A stretch of DNA of 64,000 nucleotides from Microtetraspora sp. NBRC 13810 (GCF_030268685.1 NZ_BSRQ01000015.1:1-64000); one strand, 5' to 3'; shown: positions 30,066 to 39,363, counted from the first letter of the stretch. Made by a program: numbers and translations. Notes: generated by a model from the letters alone, not told the origin.

Positions 30066-30110
30066 GTGGAGCGGGTGACGGGAATCGAACCCGCGCTGTC
30101 AGCTTGGGAA
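30066..30110 (-). other. att core 3 inside the intact tRNA-Gly gene
   Basis: It is identical to cores 1 and 2, and only here does the sequence continue as a full tRNA. It marks the chromosome-proximal end of the tandem array. Confidence 0.92.
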
Positions 30111-30140
30111 GCTGAAGTTCTACCATTGAACTACACCCGC
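30070..30140 (-). tRNA. tRNA-Gly (anticodon CCC), integration target
   Basis: Read on the minus strand, the acceptor stem GCGGGTG pairs with CACCCGC, the D stem is GTTC/GAAC, and the anticodon stem TCAGC/GCTGA encloses the loop TTCCCAA with anticodon CCC. The T arm is GCGGG-TTCGATT-CCCGT. CCA is not encoded. Its 3' half serves as attB for the island's integrases, and integration restores a complete gene. Confidence 0.95.
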
Positions 30141-30290
30141 AGCGGTGTGCCGCGAGGTCTACTGTAGCGGAAACTCAGGGGTTCTCGCCCCGGTCTGGCG
30201 GGGGAAGCGGGGCCTGTGGGTGGGGGATGGCACGGCTTGTGGGTGGGGAGAGCGGGGCGTGGGGGTGGGGGAGCGGGTAGGTTGCCTCAC

Positions 30291-30866
30291 GTGCTGCTTT
30301 CGGATCGGGACATTCTTGCGGAGATCAAAGCTGGTCGGGTGGGGCTGGAGCCGTTCGAGCCGGCGATGATCCAGCCGTCGAGCATCGACGTGCGACTTGA
30401 TCGGTTTTTTCGGGTGTTCGAGAACCATCGGTATCCGCATATCGATCCGGCGGTGGAGCAGCCCGACCTGACCCGGCTGGTGGAGCCGGAGGGGGACGAG
30501 CCGTTCATCCTGCATCCGGGGGAGTTCGTGCTGGCCAGCACGTACGAAGTGATCAGCCTGCCGGATGACATCGCGTCCCGGCTGGAGGGGAAGTCGAGTC
30601 TGGGGCGGCTGGGGCTGCTGACGCATTCGACAGCCGGGTTCATCGATCCGGGGTTCGAGGGGCATGTGACGCTGGAGCTGTCCAACGTCGCGACGCTGCC
30701 GATCAAGCTGTGGCCGGGTATGAAGATCGGGCAGTTGTGCATGTTCCGGCTGAGCTCCCCGGCGGAGTTCCCGTACGGGTCGGAGAAGTACGGCTCGCGC
30801 TACCAGGGGCAGCGGGGGCCGACGCCTTCCCGGTCCTTCCTGAACTTTCACCGGACCGTTATCTGA
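30291..30866 (+). CDS. dcd: dCTP deaminase
   Basis: The 191-residue protein starts at a GTG at 30291 ([11 protein letters not shown]). It shows [16 protein letters not shown], the active-site segment [25 protein letters not shown] and [13 protein letters not shown], and ends in [17 protein letters not shown], all typical of the homotrimeric Dcd family. Actinobacterial members are often bifunctional, converting dCTP to dUMP. A tRNA-Gly next to dcd is a common actinomycete arrangement, and this gene marks the return to core chromosome after the island. Confidence 0.95.
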   Translation: MLLSDRDILAEIKAGRVGLEPFEPAMIQPSSIDVRLDRFFRVFENHRYPHIDPAVEQPDLTRLVEPEGDEPFILHPGEFVLASTYEVISLPDDIASRLEGKSSLGRLGLLTHSTAGFIDPGFEGHVTLELSNVATLPIKLWPGMKIGQLCMFRLSSPAEFPYGSEKYGSRYQGQRGPTPSRSFLNFHRTVI

Positions 30867-31218
30867 GGCCGCTCATCTGATTCGTGACCACATCGTTACC
30901 TGCGCGGGTGGTCGGCTTCGGCGTGCCCGGAGGCGGGGACGGTTCGCTGTGGCGTGTCCCAGGATGCGACCCACCCCTACACCCCCAACAGCCAACATCT
31001 CACGACATAGTGCTAAAAATAGGGATAAATCGGGGTAAATGGGGGGTCAGGGTGGCGGGTCGGGTAATCCGGCTACGCGGGTGGTGTCGTGGATCATCTG
31101 GTGGGTAGCGTGAGGAAGAAGATCGGGTAACGGCAAGGTGTGCGGGAGGTGAAGTTCGCATTCCCGCTGGTTACCCGTACTCTTTCTGCGGACCATCCCC
31201 GCACATCTGGAGTACGAC
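30867..31218. other. Intergenic region between dcd and the phosphate-uptake genes
   Basis: This stretch of about 350 bases has no convincing coding frame. It contains an AT-richer patch (GTGCTAAAAATAGGGATAAATC around 31009-31030) and inverted GGGTAAC/GTTACCC motifs near 31125-31178, which may belong to the promoter of the downstream pair. I see no clear PHO box. Confidence 0.4.
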
Positions 31219-31836
31219 GTGCGTCTGCGTCTCACGCCACGTGAGGACAGCTACTACGACTTGTTCGCCGACTCGGCGAACAACCTCGTCACCGCGTCTC
31301 GCCTGCTGGTGGACATCATCAGCGACGGTGCCGACCGGGAGGCGCTCGCCGAGAAGATGCGCGCCTGCGAGCACGCGGGTGACGAGCGCACTCACGCGAT
31401 CATGAAGCGGCTCAACGAGAGCTTCATCACCCCCTTCGACCGCGAGGACATCTACCGCCTCGCCTCCAACCTCGACGACGTCATGGACTGCATGGAGGCG
31501 GCGGCCGACCTCATCGTGCTCTACCAGATCGACCACCTGCCCAAGGAGGTCATCCGTCAGGTCGAGGTCCTGGAGCGGGCCTCGGAGCTGACCGCGGAGG
31601 CGATGCCGCGGCTGCGCTCGATGCGCAACCTGAGCGAGTACTGGATCGAGATCAACCGGCTGGAGAACCAGGGCGACCAGATCTACCGCCGCCTGCTGGC
31701 CAAGCTGTTCAGCGGCGAGTACGACTCGCTGACCGTGCTCAAGATGAAAGAGGTCATCGACCAGCTGGAGAGCGCCGCCGACGCCTTCGAGCACGTGGCC
31801 AACACGATCGAGTCGATCGCGCTGAAGGAAAGCTAA
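31219..31836 (+). CDS. PhoU-like DUF47 family protein
   Basis: The 205-residue, all-helical protein has the DUF47 pattern: DSYYDLFADSANNLVTASRLLVDII, then ACEHAGDERTHAIMKRLNESFITPFDREDIYRLASNLDDVMDCMEAAADLI, with the EHxGDE and EDI..L metal/phosphate-site segments, and a final helix VIDQLESAADAFEHVANTIE. It is coded 6 bases upstream of a Pit transporter. Such pairs are common, and the DUF47 protein is thought to regulate or assist phosphate uptake. Confidence 0.92.
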   Translation: MRLRLTPREDSYYDLFADSANNLVTASRLLVDIISDGADREALAEKMRACEHAGDERTHAIMKRLNESFITPFDREDIYRLASNLDDVMDCMEAAADLIVLYQIDHLPKEVIRQVEVLERASELTAEAMPRLRSMRNLSEYWIEINRLENQGDQIYRRLLAKLFSGEYDSLTVLKMKEVIDQLESAADAFEHVANTIESIALKES

Positions 31837-31842
31837 GGTCCA

Positions 31843-32841
31843 GTGGAGCTCGCACTCGTCATCGGCGTCATCGTCGTGGCGTTAATCTTCGACTACACCA
31901 ACGGCTTTCACGACGCCGCCAACGCGATCGCGACGTCGGTGTCCACCCGGGCGCTGACTCCGCGGGCCGCGTTGTTCATGGCCGCGGCGATGAACTTCCT
32001 GGGCGCGCACCTCGGCGAGGAGGTCGCGAAAACCGTCGGCTCGGGCATCATCGAGCCGCCCGACGGCAGCCACGGCCTCGTGATCGTGGGTTCCGGCCTG
32101 GTCGGCGCGATCACGTGGAACATCATCACCTGGTACTTCGGCCTGCCCTCCTCCAGCAGCCACGCGCTGATCGGCGGTCTCGTCGGCTCCGCCCTGGCCG
32201 CGTCGGCGGTGGTCAAGTGGGACGGGGTGGTCGAGAAGGTGGTCATCCCGATGATCCTGTCCCCGCTCATCGGCTTCGGCCTGGGAGCGATCATCATGAT
32301 AGCGATCTTTTGGATCTTCCGCCGGTCAACGCCGGCCAGGACCAACCGCGGGTTCCGTTACGCCCAGACCGTCTCGGCGGCGGCCATGGCCCTCGGCCAC
32401 GGACTCCAGGACGCGCAGAAGACCATGGGCGTGATCTTCCTCGCTCTGATCGTCGGCGGCTACGCCCAGCCCGGCGACCCCATCCCGCAGTGGGTCATCT
32501 TCTCCGCCGCGGCGGCGATCTCGCTGGGCACGTACGCCGGCGGTTGGCGGATCATGCGCACGCTGGGCCGGCGCATCATCGCGCTCGACCCGCCGCAGGG
32601 CTTCGCCGCCGAGACCGCGGCGGCCACCGTCCTGTACGGGGCCGCCATCGGCTTCCAGGCGCCGATCTCCACCACTCACACGATCACCAGCGCGATCATG
32701 GGCGTGGGCGCCACCAAGCGGATGTCGGCGGTGCGCTGGGGCGTCGCCGGCAACATCGTGACGGCCTGGGTCCTGACGATCCCGGCCGCGGCGCTGGTGG
32801 CGGCGCTGTCCTACTTCGCCCTGCACTGGATGCTGGAGTAG
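31843..32841 (+). CDS. pit: PiT-family inorganic phosphate transporter
   Basis: The 332-residue membrane protein has about nine to ten hydrophobic helices and both PiT signatures: DYTNGFHDAANAIATSVSTR at the start and GLPSSSSHALIGGLVG, with a second inverted copy near FQAPISTTHTITSAIMGVG. It mediates cation-coupled phosphate uptake. The GTG start at 31843 follows AGCTAAGGTCCA and it forms an operon with the DUF47 gene. It is the low-affinity type usually active when phosphate is plentiful. Confidence 0.94.
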   Translation: MELALVIGVIVVALIFDYTNGFHDAANAIATSVSTRALTPRAALFMAAAMNFLGAHLGEEVAKTVGSGIIEPPDGSHGLVIVGSGLVGAITWNIITWYFGLPSSSSHALIGGLVGSALAASAVVKWDGVVEKVVIPMILSPLIGFGLGAIIMIAIFWIFRRSTPARTNRGFRYAQTVSAAAMALGHGLQDAQKTMGVIFLALIVGGYAQPGDPIPQWVIFSAAAAISLGTYAGGWRIMRTLGRRIIALDPPQGFAAETAAATVLYGAAIGFQAPISTTHTITSAIMGVGATKRMSAVRWGVAGNIVTAWVLTIPAAALVAALSYFALHWMLE

Positions 32842-32848
32842 CCGGGGC

Positions 32849-33733
32849 TCACCTGCTGTACATCACGTCGGTGTCGAAGTGGGTGAATCCCAGCCCCTCG
32901 TAGAGGCGGACGGCCGCGGTGTTGGCCTCGTCCACGTAGAGGATCACGTGGGCGAGGCCCCGCTCGCGCAGATGGGCCAGACCGGCCAGGGTCAGTGCCT
33001 TCCCCAGGCCGGTGCCCTGCTGCCCGGGGTCCACGCCGACGATGTAGACCTCGCCCACGGGCTCGTCGCCCTGGTGCACCTTGGTCCAGTGGAAGCCGAC
33101 CGTGACCCCGCCGCTGTCCGCGAGGAAGAAGCCCTCGGGGTCGAACCACGGCTCCTGCTCACGGCGTTTGAGGTCCTCGATCGTCCACGCGCCCTGTTCG
33201 GGATGGTGGGCGAAGGCCCTGGCGTTCACCGCGATCCACGCCTCCTCGTCCGCGCCGGGCACGAACGCGCGCAGCCGTACGCCCTCGGGCAGGACGGGGG
33301 CCGGGACGGGGAGCGACAGCGGGCGGCGCATCCGCCACAGGGAACGCGCTCGGGTGAAGCCGTTGGCGGCGGCGAGCCGGGCGGCGGCCGGGTGGTCGCC
33401 GTGCGCCCACACCCGCAGCCGGCCGCCGGTGTGCTCCAGTACGGCCCGCAGCAGCGTGCCGCCGTGTCCCGAGCCGCGGAAGCCCGGATGCACGACCAGC
33501 TCCCCGACCGGCCCCTCGTCGGAGGGGTCCACGTGCGCGTAACCGGCGAGCGTGTCGCCGGCGAAGAGGAGGGCGGCACGGGACGGCTCGTCGCCGCCGT
33601 AGCGCAGTTGCAGCATGGCCTGCTCGTTGAGCGGGTGCACGCCGTCGGCCTCGCCGGCCGCCTCGACGAGCGTCAGAACGCCCGCCACTTCCGCGTCGTC
33701 GAGGCGACGCTGGTACTCCACGCGGACGTTCAT
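32849..33733 (-). CDS. mshD: Mycothiol synthase
   Basis: The 294-residue protein is a tandem GNAT acetyltransferase. The first domain (GELVVHPGFRGSGHGGTLLRAVLEH) and the second (VGEVYIVGVDPGQQGTGLGKALTLAGLAHLRERGL) each carry an acetyl-CoA loop. The end LYVDEANTAAVRLYEGLGFTHFDTDVMY is typical of MshD, which transfers acetate from acetyl-CoA to Cys-GlcN-Ins in the last step of mycothiol synthesis. It converges with pit and confirms an actinobacterial host. Confidence 0.93.
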   Translation of the reverse strand: MNVRVEYQRRLDDAEVAGVLTLVEAAGEADGVHPLNEQAMLQLRYGGDEPSRAALLFAGDTLAGYAHVDPSDEGPVGELVVHPGFRGSGHGGTLLRAVLEHTGGRLRVWAHGDHPAAARLAAANGFTRARSLWRMRRPLSLPVPAPVLPEGVRLRAFVPGADEEAWIAVNARAFAHHPEQGAWTIEDLKRREQEPWFDPEGFFLADSGGVTVGFHWTKVHQGDEPVGEVYIVGVDPGQQGTGLGKALTLAGLAHLRERGLAHVILYVDEANTAAVRLYEGLGFTHFDTDVMYSR

Positions 33734-33837
33734 GGATGAAGCCTAGGTCACATGGCAATTCACGCCATCTTCTGGTCATAGGTTTCGTTACCTGTGCGAC
33801 CTTCGCCGTATAGGTGGCCACCCTAGGGTCGTGACAC

Positions 33838-35556
33838 ATGACGCCACGTACCAAGAAGCGGCTGGCCATCGCAGGGCTGGCCGCGGCGACCTGTATCGCC
33901 GTAGCGGTCGGTCCTCCCGCGACCGCCGCCACCACCCCGGCGGCGACCACGCACGGCAAGCCGGGCAAGCCCGCCAAGACGGTTCCGGTCCGTCTCATCG
34001 CCATCAACGACTTCCACGGCAACCTTGAGGCGCCGACCGGCTCCAGCGGCCGGATCGTCAACGAGTCCGGCCAGACGGTGAACGCGGGAGGCGCCGCCTT
34101 CATGGCGACCCACCTCAAGCGGATGGCCGACAGGAACACCGTGATCGTCGGCGCGGGTGACCTGATCGGCGCCAGCCCGCTGATCTCGGCCGCCTTCCAC
34201 GACGAGCCCACGGTGGAGCTCCTCGGCAAGCTCGGCCTCGACGTCTCCTCGGTCGGCAACCACGAGTTCGACGAGGGCTACAAGGAACTGCTGCGGATCA
34301 GCAACGGCGGCTGCCACCCGGTGGACGGTTGCACCCCGGCGGGCAGGTGGCATGGCGCGAAGTACGACTACGTCGGCGCGAACGTCCGCCTGAAGAAGGC
34401 TCCCGAACTGCCCGCCCTCGCGCCCTTCTCGGTCAAGAAGATCAACGGCGTCAAGGTCGGCTTCATCGGCCTGGTCACCAAGTCGACCCCGTCGATCGTC
34501 ACCTCCGAGGGCATCAAGGACCTGACCTTCGTCGACGAGGTGGAGGCGGCCAACCGCACCTCCAAGGCCCTGAAGCTGCTCGGCGTCAAGGCGCAGGTCG
34601 TGCTGGTGCACGAGGGCGACCAGATCGCCCCGAACATGAGCCCGGACGCCTGCCCGGTGATCGCCGGCGCCGGCACCCGGATCGCGCAGGGCGTCAGCGC
34701 CGACGTCGACCTGGTCGTCATGGGCCACTCGCACCAGGCGTACGTCTGCAAGACCAAGGACCCGGCGGGCCAGGACCGCTACGTCACGCAGGGCTCGTCC
34801 TTCGGCCGCGTGCTGACGCAGTTCGACTTCCAGGTGGACACCAGCACCGACGACGTCGTGCGTTCCTCGGTGGTCGCCGACAACCACGTGGTCACCCGCG
34901 ACGTCCCCGCCGACGAGAAGACCACGGAGTTCGTGGATGACTGGATCGACCGGGTGGCCGATGTCGCCGACCGGCAGGTCGGCACCATCACCGCCGACAT
35001 CACCCGGCAGTCCGCGCCCTCCGGTGAGACCCCGCTCGGCAACCTGATCGCGGACGCCCAGCTGGAGTCCACGAAGACCGGCGGCAACGCAGAGATCGCG
35101 CTGATGAACCCGGGCGGCGTGCGCGCCGACCTGACCGTCGGCTCCGACAACGGCGTGGTGACGTACGGCGACGCCTTCACGGTCCAGCCGTTCAACAACC
35201 TCATGCAGGTGGTCACCCTGACCGGTGCGCAGCTCGACGCGCTGCTGGAGCAGCAGTACCAGGTCAACAGGACGCTGGCGCCGTCGGCGTCGCTCGGCTA
35301 CACGGTCAGCGCCTCGGCGCCGGTCGGGTCCAAGGTGTCCGACATCAAGATCAATGGGACGCCGGTCACGGACGCCCAGCAGATCCGGGTCGCCGCGAAC
35401 AACTTCCTGGTCGGCGGCGGTGACGGCTTCACGGTCTTCACCCAGGGCACCGACCTGTGGAGCGGGCAGCTCGACATCGACGCCTTCGTCGACTACCTGG
35501 GCGCGCACACGCCGACCGCTCCGCCGGCGACGAACCGCATCACCCGGGTGCCGTGA
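33838..35556 (+). CDS. Secreted 5'-nucleotidase / UDP-sugar hydrolase family protein
   Basis: The 572-residue protein starts with a signal peptide (MTPRTKKRLAIAGLAAATCIAVAVG). The N-terminal metallophosphatase has IAINDFHGN, VGAGDLIGAS, VGNHEFDEG and VVMGHSHQAY. The C-terminal substrate domain has TPLGNLIADA, GGVRADL and NNFLVGGGDGFTVF. Enzymes of this UshA-like family dephosphorylate extracellular nucleotides. There is no LPXTG signal, so it is likely released. Its promoter region faces mshD. Confidence 0.93.
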   Translation: MTPRTKKRLAIAGLAAATCIAVAVGPPATAATTPAATTHGKPGKPAKTVPVRLIAINDFHGNLEAPTGSSGRIVNESGQTVNAGGAAFMATHLKRMADRNTVIVGAGDLIGASPLISAAFHDEPTVELLGKLGLDVSSVGNHEFDEGYKELLRISNGGCHPVDGCTPAGRWHGAKYDYVGANVRLKKAPELPALAPFSVKKINGVKVGFIGLVTKSTPSIVTSEGIKDLTFVDEVEAANRTSKALKLLGVKAQVVLVHEGDQIAPNMSPDACPVIAGAGTRIAQGVSADVDLVVMGHSHQAYVCKTKDPAGQDRYVTQGSSFGRVLTQFDFQVDTSTDDVVRSSVVADNHVVTRDVPADEKTTEFVDDWIDRVADVADRQVGTITADITRQSAPSGETPLGNLIADAQLESTKTGGNAEIALMNPGGVRADLTVGSDNGVVTYGDAFTVQPFNNLMQVVTLTGAQLDALLEQQYQVNRTLAPSASLGYTVSASAPVGSKVSDIKINGTPVTDAQQIRVAANNFLVGGGDGFTVFTQGTDLWSGQLDIDAFVDYLGAHTPTAPPATNRITRVP

Positions 35557-35619
35557 GCACGTTCTGAACAACCGTCCGCGCCGGTCTCCCCAGGGGGGCC
35601 GGCGCGGACGCCGTCGAGG

Positions 35620-36333
35620 TCAGTGGTGGACCGGCTCGCGCTCTTCCGACTGCTGCTCGCCGCGGTCGGGGACGAAGCGGTAGCCGACGTTGCGGACGGT
35701 GCCGATGAGGGACTCGTACTCGGCGCCGAGCTTGGCCCGCAGCCGCCGGACGTGCACGTCGACGGTCCGGGTGCCGCCGAAGTAGTCGTAGCCCCAGACC
35801 TCCTGCAGCAACTGGGCGCGGGTGAAGACCCGGCCGGGGTGCTGCGCGAGGTACTTCAGCAGCTCGAACTCCTTGAACGTGAGGTCGAGGGCGCGCCCGC
35901 GCAGACGGGCGGTGTAGGTGGCCTCGTCGATCGACAGGTCGCCGCTGCGGATCTCGTCCGGTACGTCCTCGGCCGCGGCGAGGGACAGCTTGCCGACCGC
36001 CATCCGCAGCCGGGCCTCGACCTCGGCCGGGCCGGCGCTGTCCAGGATCACGTCGTCGGCGCCCCACTCGGCCGTCATCGCCGCGAGCCCGCCCTCGGTG
36101 ACGATCACCATGAGCGGGCAGTCGATGCCGGTGGTCTTGAGGAGCCGGCACAGGCTCTTGGCCTGGACGAGCTCGCGGCGCGCGTCGATGAGCACCGCGT
36201 CGGACGGCGGAGCGTCGAGCAACGCCGACGCCTCGGCGGGGGCGACACGGACCGAGTGCAGCAGCAGCCCGAGGGCCGGGAGCACTTCAGCGGACGGTTC
36301 CAGGGCATTGGTGAGCAGGAGCAAGTTGCTCAC
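35620..36333 (-). CDS. glnR: GlnR, orphan OmpR-type regulator of nitrogen metabolism
   Basis: The 237-residue protein opens with [34 protein letters not shown], characteristic of actinomycete GlnR. Its receiver domain is atypical, as in all GlnR proteins, with one expected phosphorylation Asp in VLIDARREL and no adjacent sensor kinase gene. The C-terminal winged helix ([50 protein letters not shown]) matches the family almost word for word. It controls nitrogen assimilation genes. Confidence 0.93.
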   Translation of the reverse strand: MSNLLLLTNALEPSAEVLPALGLLLHSVRVAPAEASALLDAPPSDAVLIDARRELVQAKSLCRLLKTTGIDCPLMVIVTEGGLAAMTAEWGADDVILDSAGPAEVEARLRMAVGKLSLAAAEDVPDEIRSGDLSIDEATYTARLRGRALDLTFKEFELLKYLAQHPGRVFTRAQLLQEVWGYDYFGGTRTVDVHVRRLRAKLGAEYESLIGTVRNVGYRFVPDRGEQQSEEREPVHH

Positions 36334-36542
36334 TAGGCTCCGCCTCCTTCCCGCGTTCTGACGGCAGAGGGCCGTTCAAACACGTAAGGACCCGGGGGCT
36401 ACGTCGCCCAGGTCCCGTAGTACGTGAGGATAGCCGACGAGGATGGCGCGTCCAGAGTGGGTCCACCTGGTGAACAGCAGCTCACATGTTAAGAACTTCG
36501 CACTGTGGCCCGAAAATGGGTGTGAGAAAGGACGAACGAGCG

Positions 36543-36794
36543 ATGGCGCACGGAAAGATCCGCTATTGGGCGGCCGCGAAGGAGGCGGCGGGCCTCGCCG
36601 AGGAACCGTTCGATGCGGTCACTCTTGACGAACTCATGACGAAAATCACAACGGATCGGGAGGAACTGGCCCGGATAGTCAGAAGATGCTCCTTCCTCGT
36701 CGACGGTCACCCGGTGGGCAGGCGCGCGCACGACACGGTCGTGCTGGCGGAGGGGGCTACGGTGGAGGTCCTTCCACCATTCGCTGGCGGTTGA
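36543..36794 (+). CDS. MoaD/ThiS-like sulfur carrier protein
   Basis: The 83-residue ubiquitin-like protein begins GKIRYWAAAKEAAGLAEEPFD and ends VEVLPPFAGG, with the C-terminal Gly-Gly that is thiocarboxylated in sulfur carriers such as MoaD. The AAKEAAG segment is typical of MoaD. No molybdopterin genes are adjacent, so the pathway is not proven by context. The ATG follows AAGGACGAACG. Confidence 0.85.
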   Translation: MAHGKIRYWAAAKEAAGLAEEPFDAVTLDELMTKITTDREELARIVRRCSFLVDGHPVGRRAHDTVVLAEGATVEVLPPFAGG

Positions 36795-36867
36795 TTCCGT
36801 CCGTTCCGTAATGTCTGCACCAGGTTCGTAAGGTCGGAGGGCGTGTGGCGCGAGCCAAGGGAGTGCG

Positions 36868-37551
36868 ATGCGGAAGCTGATCGTTTTTCTGATCCTGCTG
36901 GTCGTCCTCCTCGTCGTCCTGGACAGGGTCGCCGTCGCCGGGGTCCAGAGTGAGATCGCCCGGCAGGTCGCCGCGCGCTACGACCTCGACGCCGAGCCCG
37001 AGGTGCGCATCGACGGCATCCCCTTCCTCACCCAGGCGATCTCCGGCCGTTATGACGAGATCCAGGTGGACATGGGCCCGATGTCCCTCGAAGGCATCCA
37101 GCTCGCCGGCGTGCACGCCACCCTGTACGGCGTGAGCGCCCCGCTGTCCGACCTCATCCAGAACTCCGCCCAGGCGCAGATCACGGCCGAGCGGGTGACC
37201 GGAGCCGTGGTCGTCCCGCTGGAGACCATCGAACGACGCGCGCCCGAGGGCGTGAACCTCGAAGGCGACGGCGACGGGCTCAAGGTTTCCGGCGAGATCA
37301 GCGTGCGCGGCGTCCGCGTGCCGGTCGAGGCCGGCGTGCGCATCGAGGTGCTGGACGGCGGGGTACGGCTCACGCCGCGGAACGTCACCCTGGCCGGCGG
37401 CATCCCGGTCCCCGCAGAGACGACCAGATCCCTCACGTACACCATCCCGATCGAGAACCTCCCGCTCGACCTGAAGCTCACCGAGGTGAAGAACACCCCC
37501 GAGGGCCTCCAGGTGACGGGTGAGGCCACCGATGTCCCTCTTCGGGGATGA
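36868..37551 (+). CDS. LmeA-like DUF2993 lipid-binding protein
   Basis: The 227-residue protein has an N-terminal hydrophobic signal anchor (LIVFLILLVVLLVVLDRVAV) and the DUF2993 body: ARYDLDAEPEVRIDGIPFLTQAISGRYDEIQVDM, LEGIQLAGVHATLYGV, and VTLAGGIPVPAETTR. Relatives such as mycobacterial LmeA bind phospholipids in the envelope. Its 3' end overlaps the start region of the sigma gene by 20 bases, so the genes are probably co-transcribed. Confidence 0.88.
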   Translation: MRKLIVFLILLVVLLVVLDRVAVAGVQSEIARQVAARYDLDAEPEVRIDGIPFLTQAISGRYDEIQVDMGPMSLEGIQLAGVHATLYGVSAPLSDLIQNSAQAQITAERVTGAVVVPLETIERRAPEGVNLEGDGDGLKVSGEISVRGVRVPVEAGVRIEVLDGGVRLTPRNVTLAGGIPVPAETTRSLTYTIPIENLPLDLKLTEVKNTPEGLQVTGEATDVPLRG

Positions 37552-38095
37552 ACCGGACAGCTCCGCCGTACGTCATGGAGATGTGAGCCCAGCCGGAACC
37601 GCTGATGAGCAGCTCGTCCGAGCCCTTTTCGACGACCACGCCGGGCCACTCTACGGTTACGTGTTGCGATTGACCGGTGATCCGGGACGAGCGGAGGATG
37701 TCGTGCAGGAGACGCTGCTGCGGGCCTGGCGGCACCCTGACGCGCTCTCCGGCCGTACGGTGCGCGCGTGGCTGTTCACGGTGGCCCGCAATCTCGTCGT
37801 CGACCACCACCGGGCGCGCCGGGCGCGCCCCCAGGAGACCGGGGACGAGGCGCTCGCCGTCCTCCCCGCGGCCGACGACCTGGAACGCGCCGTCGAGTCG
37901 TGGGCGGTCGCGGACGCGCTGTCCTCGCTGCGGCCCGAGCACCGCGAGGTGCTGATGGAGGTCTACTACCGGGGCAGGTCGGTGAAGGAGGCGGCCGAAG
38001 AGCTCGGCATTCCGCCCGGCACCGTCAAGTCCCGCACCTACTACGCCCTCCGGGCGCTCAAGCTGGCACTCGAGGAGCGAGGGCTGGCGCCGTGA
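37532..38095 (+). CDS. ECF-type RNA polymerase sigma factor
   Basis: From the ATG at 37532 the protein has 187 residues. Region 2 is LFDDHAGPLYGYVLRLTGDPGRAEDVVQETLLRAWRHPD, and region 4 is LSSLRPEHREVLMEVYYRGRSVKEAAEELGIPPGTVKSRTYYALRAL. An in-frame GTG at 37520 is an alternative start. The next gene overlaps its stop (GTGA at 38092-38095) and encodes a zinc-type anti-sigma factor, so it is a regulated extracytoplasmic-function sigma similar to the SigK/SigL groups. Confidence 0.93.
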   Translation: MSLFGDEPDSSAVRHGDVSPAGTADEQLVRALFDDHAGPLYGYVLRLTGDPGRAEDVVQETLLRAWRHPDALSGRTVRAWLFTVARNLVVDHHRARRARPQETGDEALAVLPAADDLERAVESWAVADALSSLRPEHREVLMEVYYRGRSVKEAAEELGIPPGTVKSRTYYALRALKLALEERGLAP

Positions 38096-38910
38096 ACATG
38101 TCGTGTGAAGAGGTCAGGATGTCACTGGGCGTCCACGCGCTGGGCGCGCTGGACCGTGACGAGGCGGCCCTGGTCGAGGCCCATCTCGCGGACTGCGCCG
38201 AGTGCCGGGCGGAGTACGAGGAGCTCGCCGGGGTGTCGGCCTTCCTGGCGAAGGTGTCGGAGCAGGACATCGCGCACGCGGGCAGCCCGCCGCACGCCGT
38301 GCTGGACCGGCTGCTGAGCGCCAAGGCCAGGCGCCGGCGCAGGGCCAGGCTGTTCCTGGTCGCGGCATCGGTCGCCGGGCTGGCCGTGCTGGGCGGCGTG
38401 GTCGTCAGGGCGGGGCTCACCGGCTCGGGCGGGGTCGACAGCCAGGCCGCGGCGCCCGCGTCGGCATCCTTCACGGCGTCCCCGCCGGCGCAGGACAGGC
38501 GGGCCGGGCAGGAGTTCGGGGAGCCGCTGGTCGCGACCGGGCCCTCCGGCCAGCGGTCGCGCACCGGGCCGCCGGCCGAGGCCGTCCCCAAGGACGAGGC
38601 CACGGCCGCGAAGGCCGACGTCGACGTCCAGCAGAAGAACGGCGAGGTCAGGGCGCACCTCAAGCTCTTCGCCCGGACGTCGGGAAGCGCCGTGCAGATC
38701 GCGCTCTCCGGAGTCCCCGGCGGCACACACTGCAGCCTGATCGCGGTCGCCCACGACGGCTCGCGGGACGCGGCGGGCAGTTGGCGGGTGTCCACGGCCG
38801 GGTACGAAAGGTTCACCGGCAGCACCGGCTTCGCCCCGGGGGCGATCGACAGGTTCGACGTCGTCACCTCCAACGGCGACGTCCTCCTGTCGATCAAGGT
38901 CAGGGCCTGA
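38092..38910 (+). CDS. Zinc-type (ZAS) anti-sigma factor, membrane-anchored
   Basis: The 272-residue protein has the ZAS signature VEAHLADCAECRAEYEEL (H-x3-C-x2-C) within its first 45 residues, one transmembrane helix at about residues 84-104 (LFLVAASVAGLAVLGGVVV), and an extracytoplasmic domain ending GAIDRFDVVTSNGDVLLSIKV, as in RskA-like proteins. It should hold the upstream sigma factor inactive until an envelope or redox signal arrives. The GTG at 38092 overlaps the sigma stop, and an ATG at 38098 is also possible. Confidence 0.9.
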   Translation: MNMSCEEVRMSLGVHALGALDRDEAALVEAHLADCAECRAEYEELAGVSAFLAKVSEQDIAHAGSPPHAVLDRLLSAKARRRRRARLFLVAASVAGLAVLGGVVVRAGLTGSGGVDSQAAAPASASFTASPPAQDRRAGQEFGEPLVATGPSGQRSRTGPPAEAVPKDEATAAKADVDVQQKNGEVRAHLKLFARTSGSAVQIALSGVPGGTHCSLIAVAHDGSRDAAGSWRVSTAGYERFTGSTGFAPGAIDRFDVVTSNGDVLLSIKVRA

Positions 38911-38952
38911 GACGCGGGAAGCTTTCCGGCCAGGGAGAGGTTGCACGATGCG

Positions 38953-39363
38953 ATGACCGGCTGGTGGATTCTCCTGGGCACGCTGCTGCTCGGCACGATG
39001 ATCGGGGTGGTACGGCTGCGCCGCGACGGTGACCTGCGCCGGGGGGCGCGGCAGACGCTGACCGCCGCCGACCTCGGCGGCGAACTGGGCGAGCGGGCGA
39101 CGCTCGTGCAGTTCTCCACCGCGTTCTGCCAGCCGTGCCGGGCCACCCGGCGGGTGCTCTCCGACGTCGCGGGCATGGTGGACGGGGTCGCGCACGTCGA
39201 GATCGACGCGGAGTCCCGGCTCGACCTGGTCCGCGCGCTCGACGTCACCCGCACCCCGACCGTGCTCGTGCTCGACGCGTCGGGGGGCGTGGTCAGGCGA
39301 GCCGCCGGGCTGCCCCGCAAGGCCGACGTGATCGCCGCCCTGGGAGAGGCGGTCGGCCCGTGA
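38953..39363 (+). CDS. Thioredoxin-like protein, membrane-anchored
   Basis: The 136-residue protein has an N-terminal membrane helix (WWILLGTLLLGTMIGVV) and a thioredoxin fold with the active-site motif FCQPCRATRRVL, the cis-Pro region VTRTPTVLVLDA and a C-terminal helix. The CQPC dipeptide is an uncommon variant of CGPC. The topology puts the redox domain on either side of the membrane depending on orientation. It lies between the anti-sigma gene and the sulfur operon, and a link with envelope thiol chemistry is inferred. Confidence 0.85.
   Translation: MTGWWILLGTLLLGTMIGVVRLRRDGDLRRGARQTLTAADLGGELGERATLVQFSTAFCQPCRATRRVLSDVAGMVDGVAHVEIDAESRLDLVRALDVTRTPTVLVLDASGGVVRRAAGLPRKADVIAALGEAVGP

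Larger units (their letters stand above)
18016..30110. mobile_element. AICE-2, integrative and conjugative element with a frameshifted integrase
   Basis: The 12.1-kb element lies between att cores 2 and 3 and abuts the complete tRNA-Gly gene. The backbone order equals that of AICE-1, with extra small genes at 23733-24086 and 26655-26810. Cargo genes at 18126-20047 include a repeat A/HNH/repeat B cassette. Its integrase frame is broken by one base, so excision would need the AICE-1 integrase or a reversion. Confidence 0.9.

Noticed and set aside
30867-31218. A PHO box before the phosphate transporter operon
   Set aside because: Some GTTCGC and GGTTACC motifs are present, but no pair of 11-base direct repeats close enough to the known consensus.
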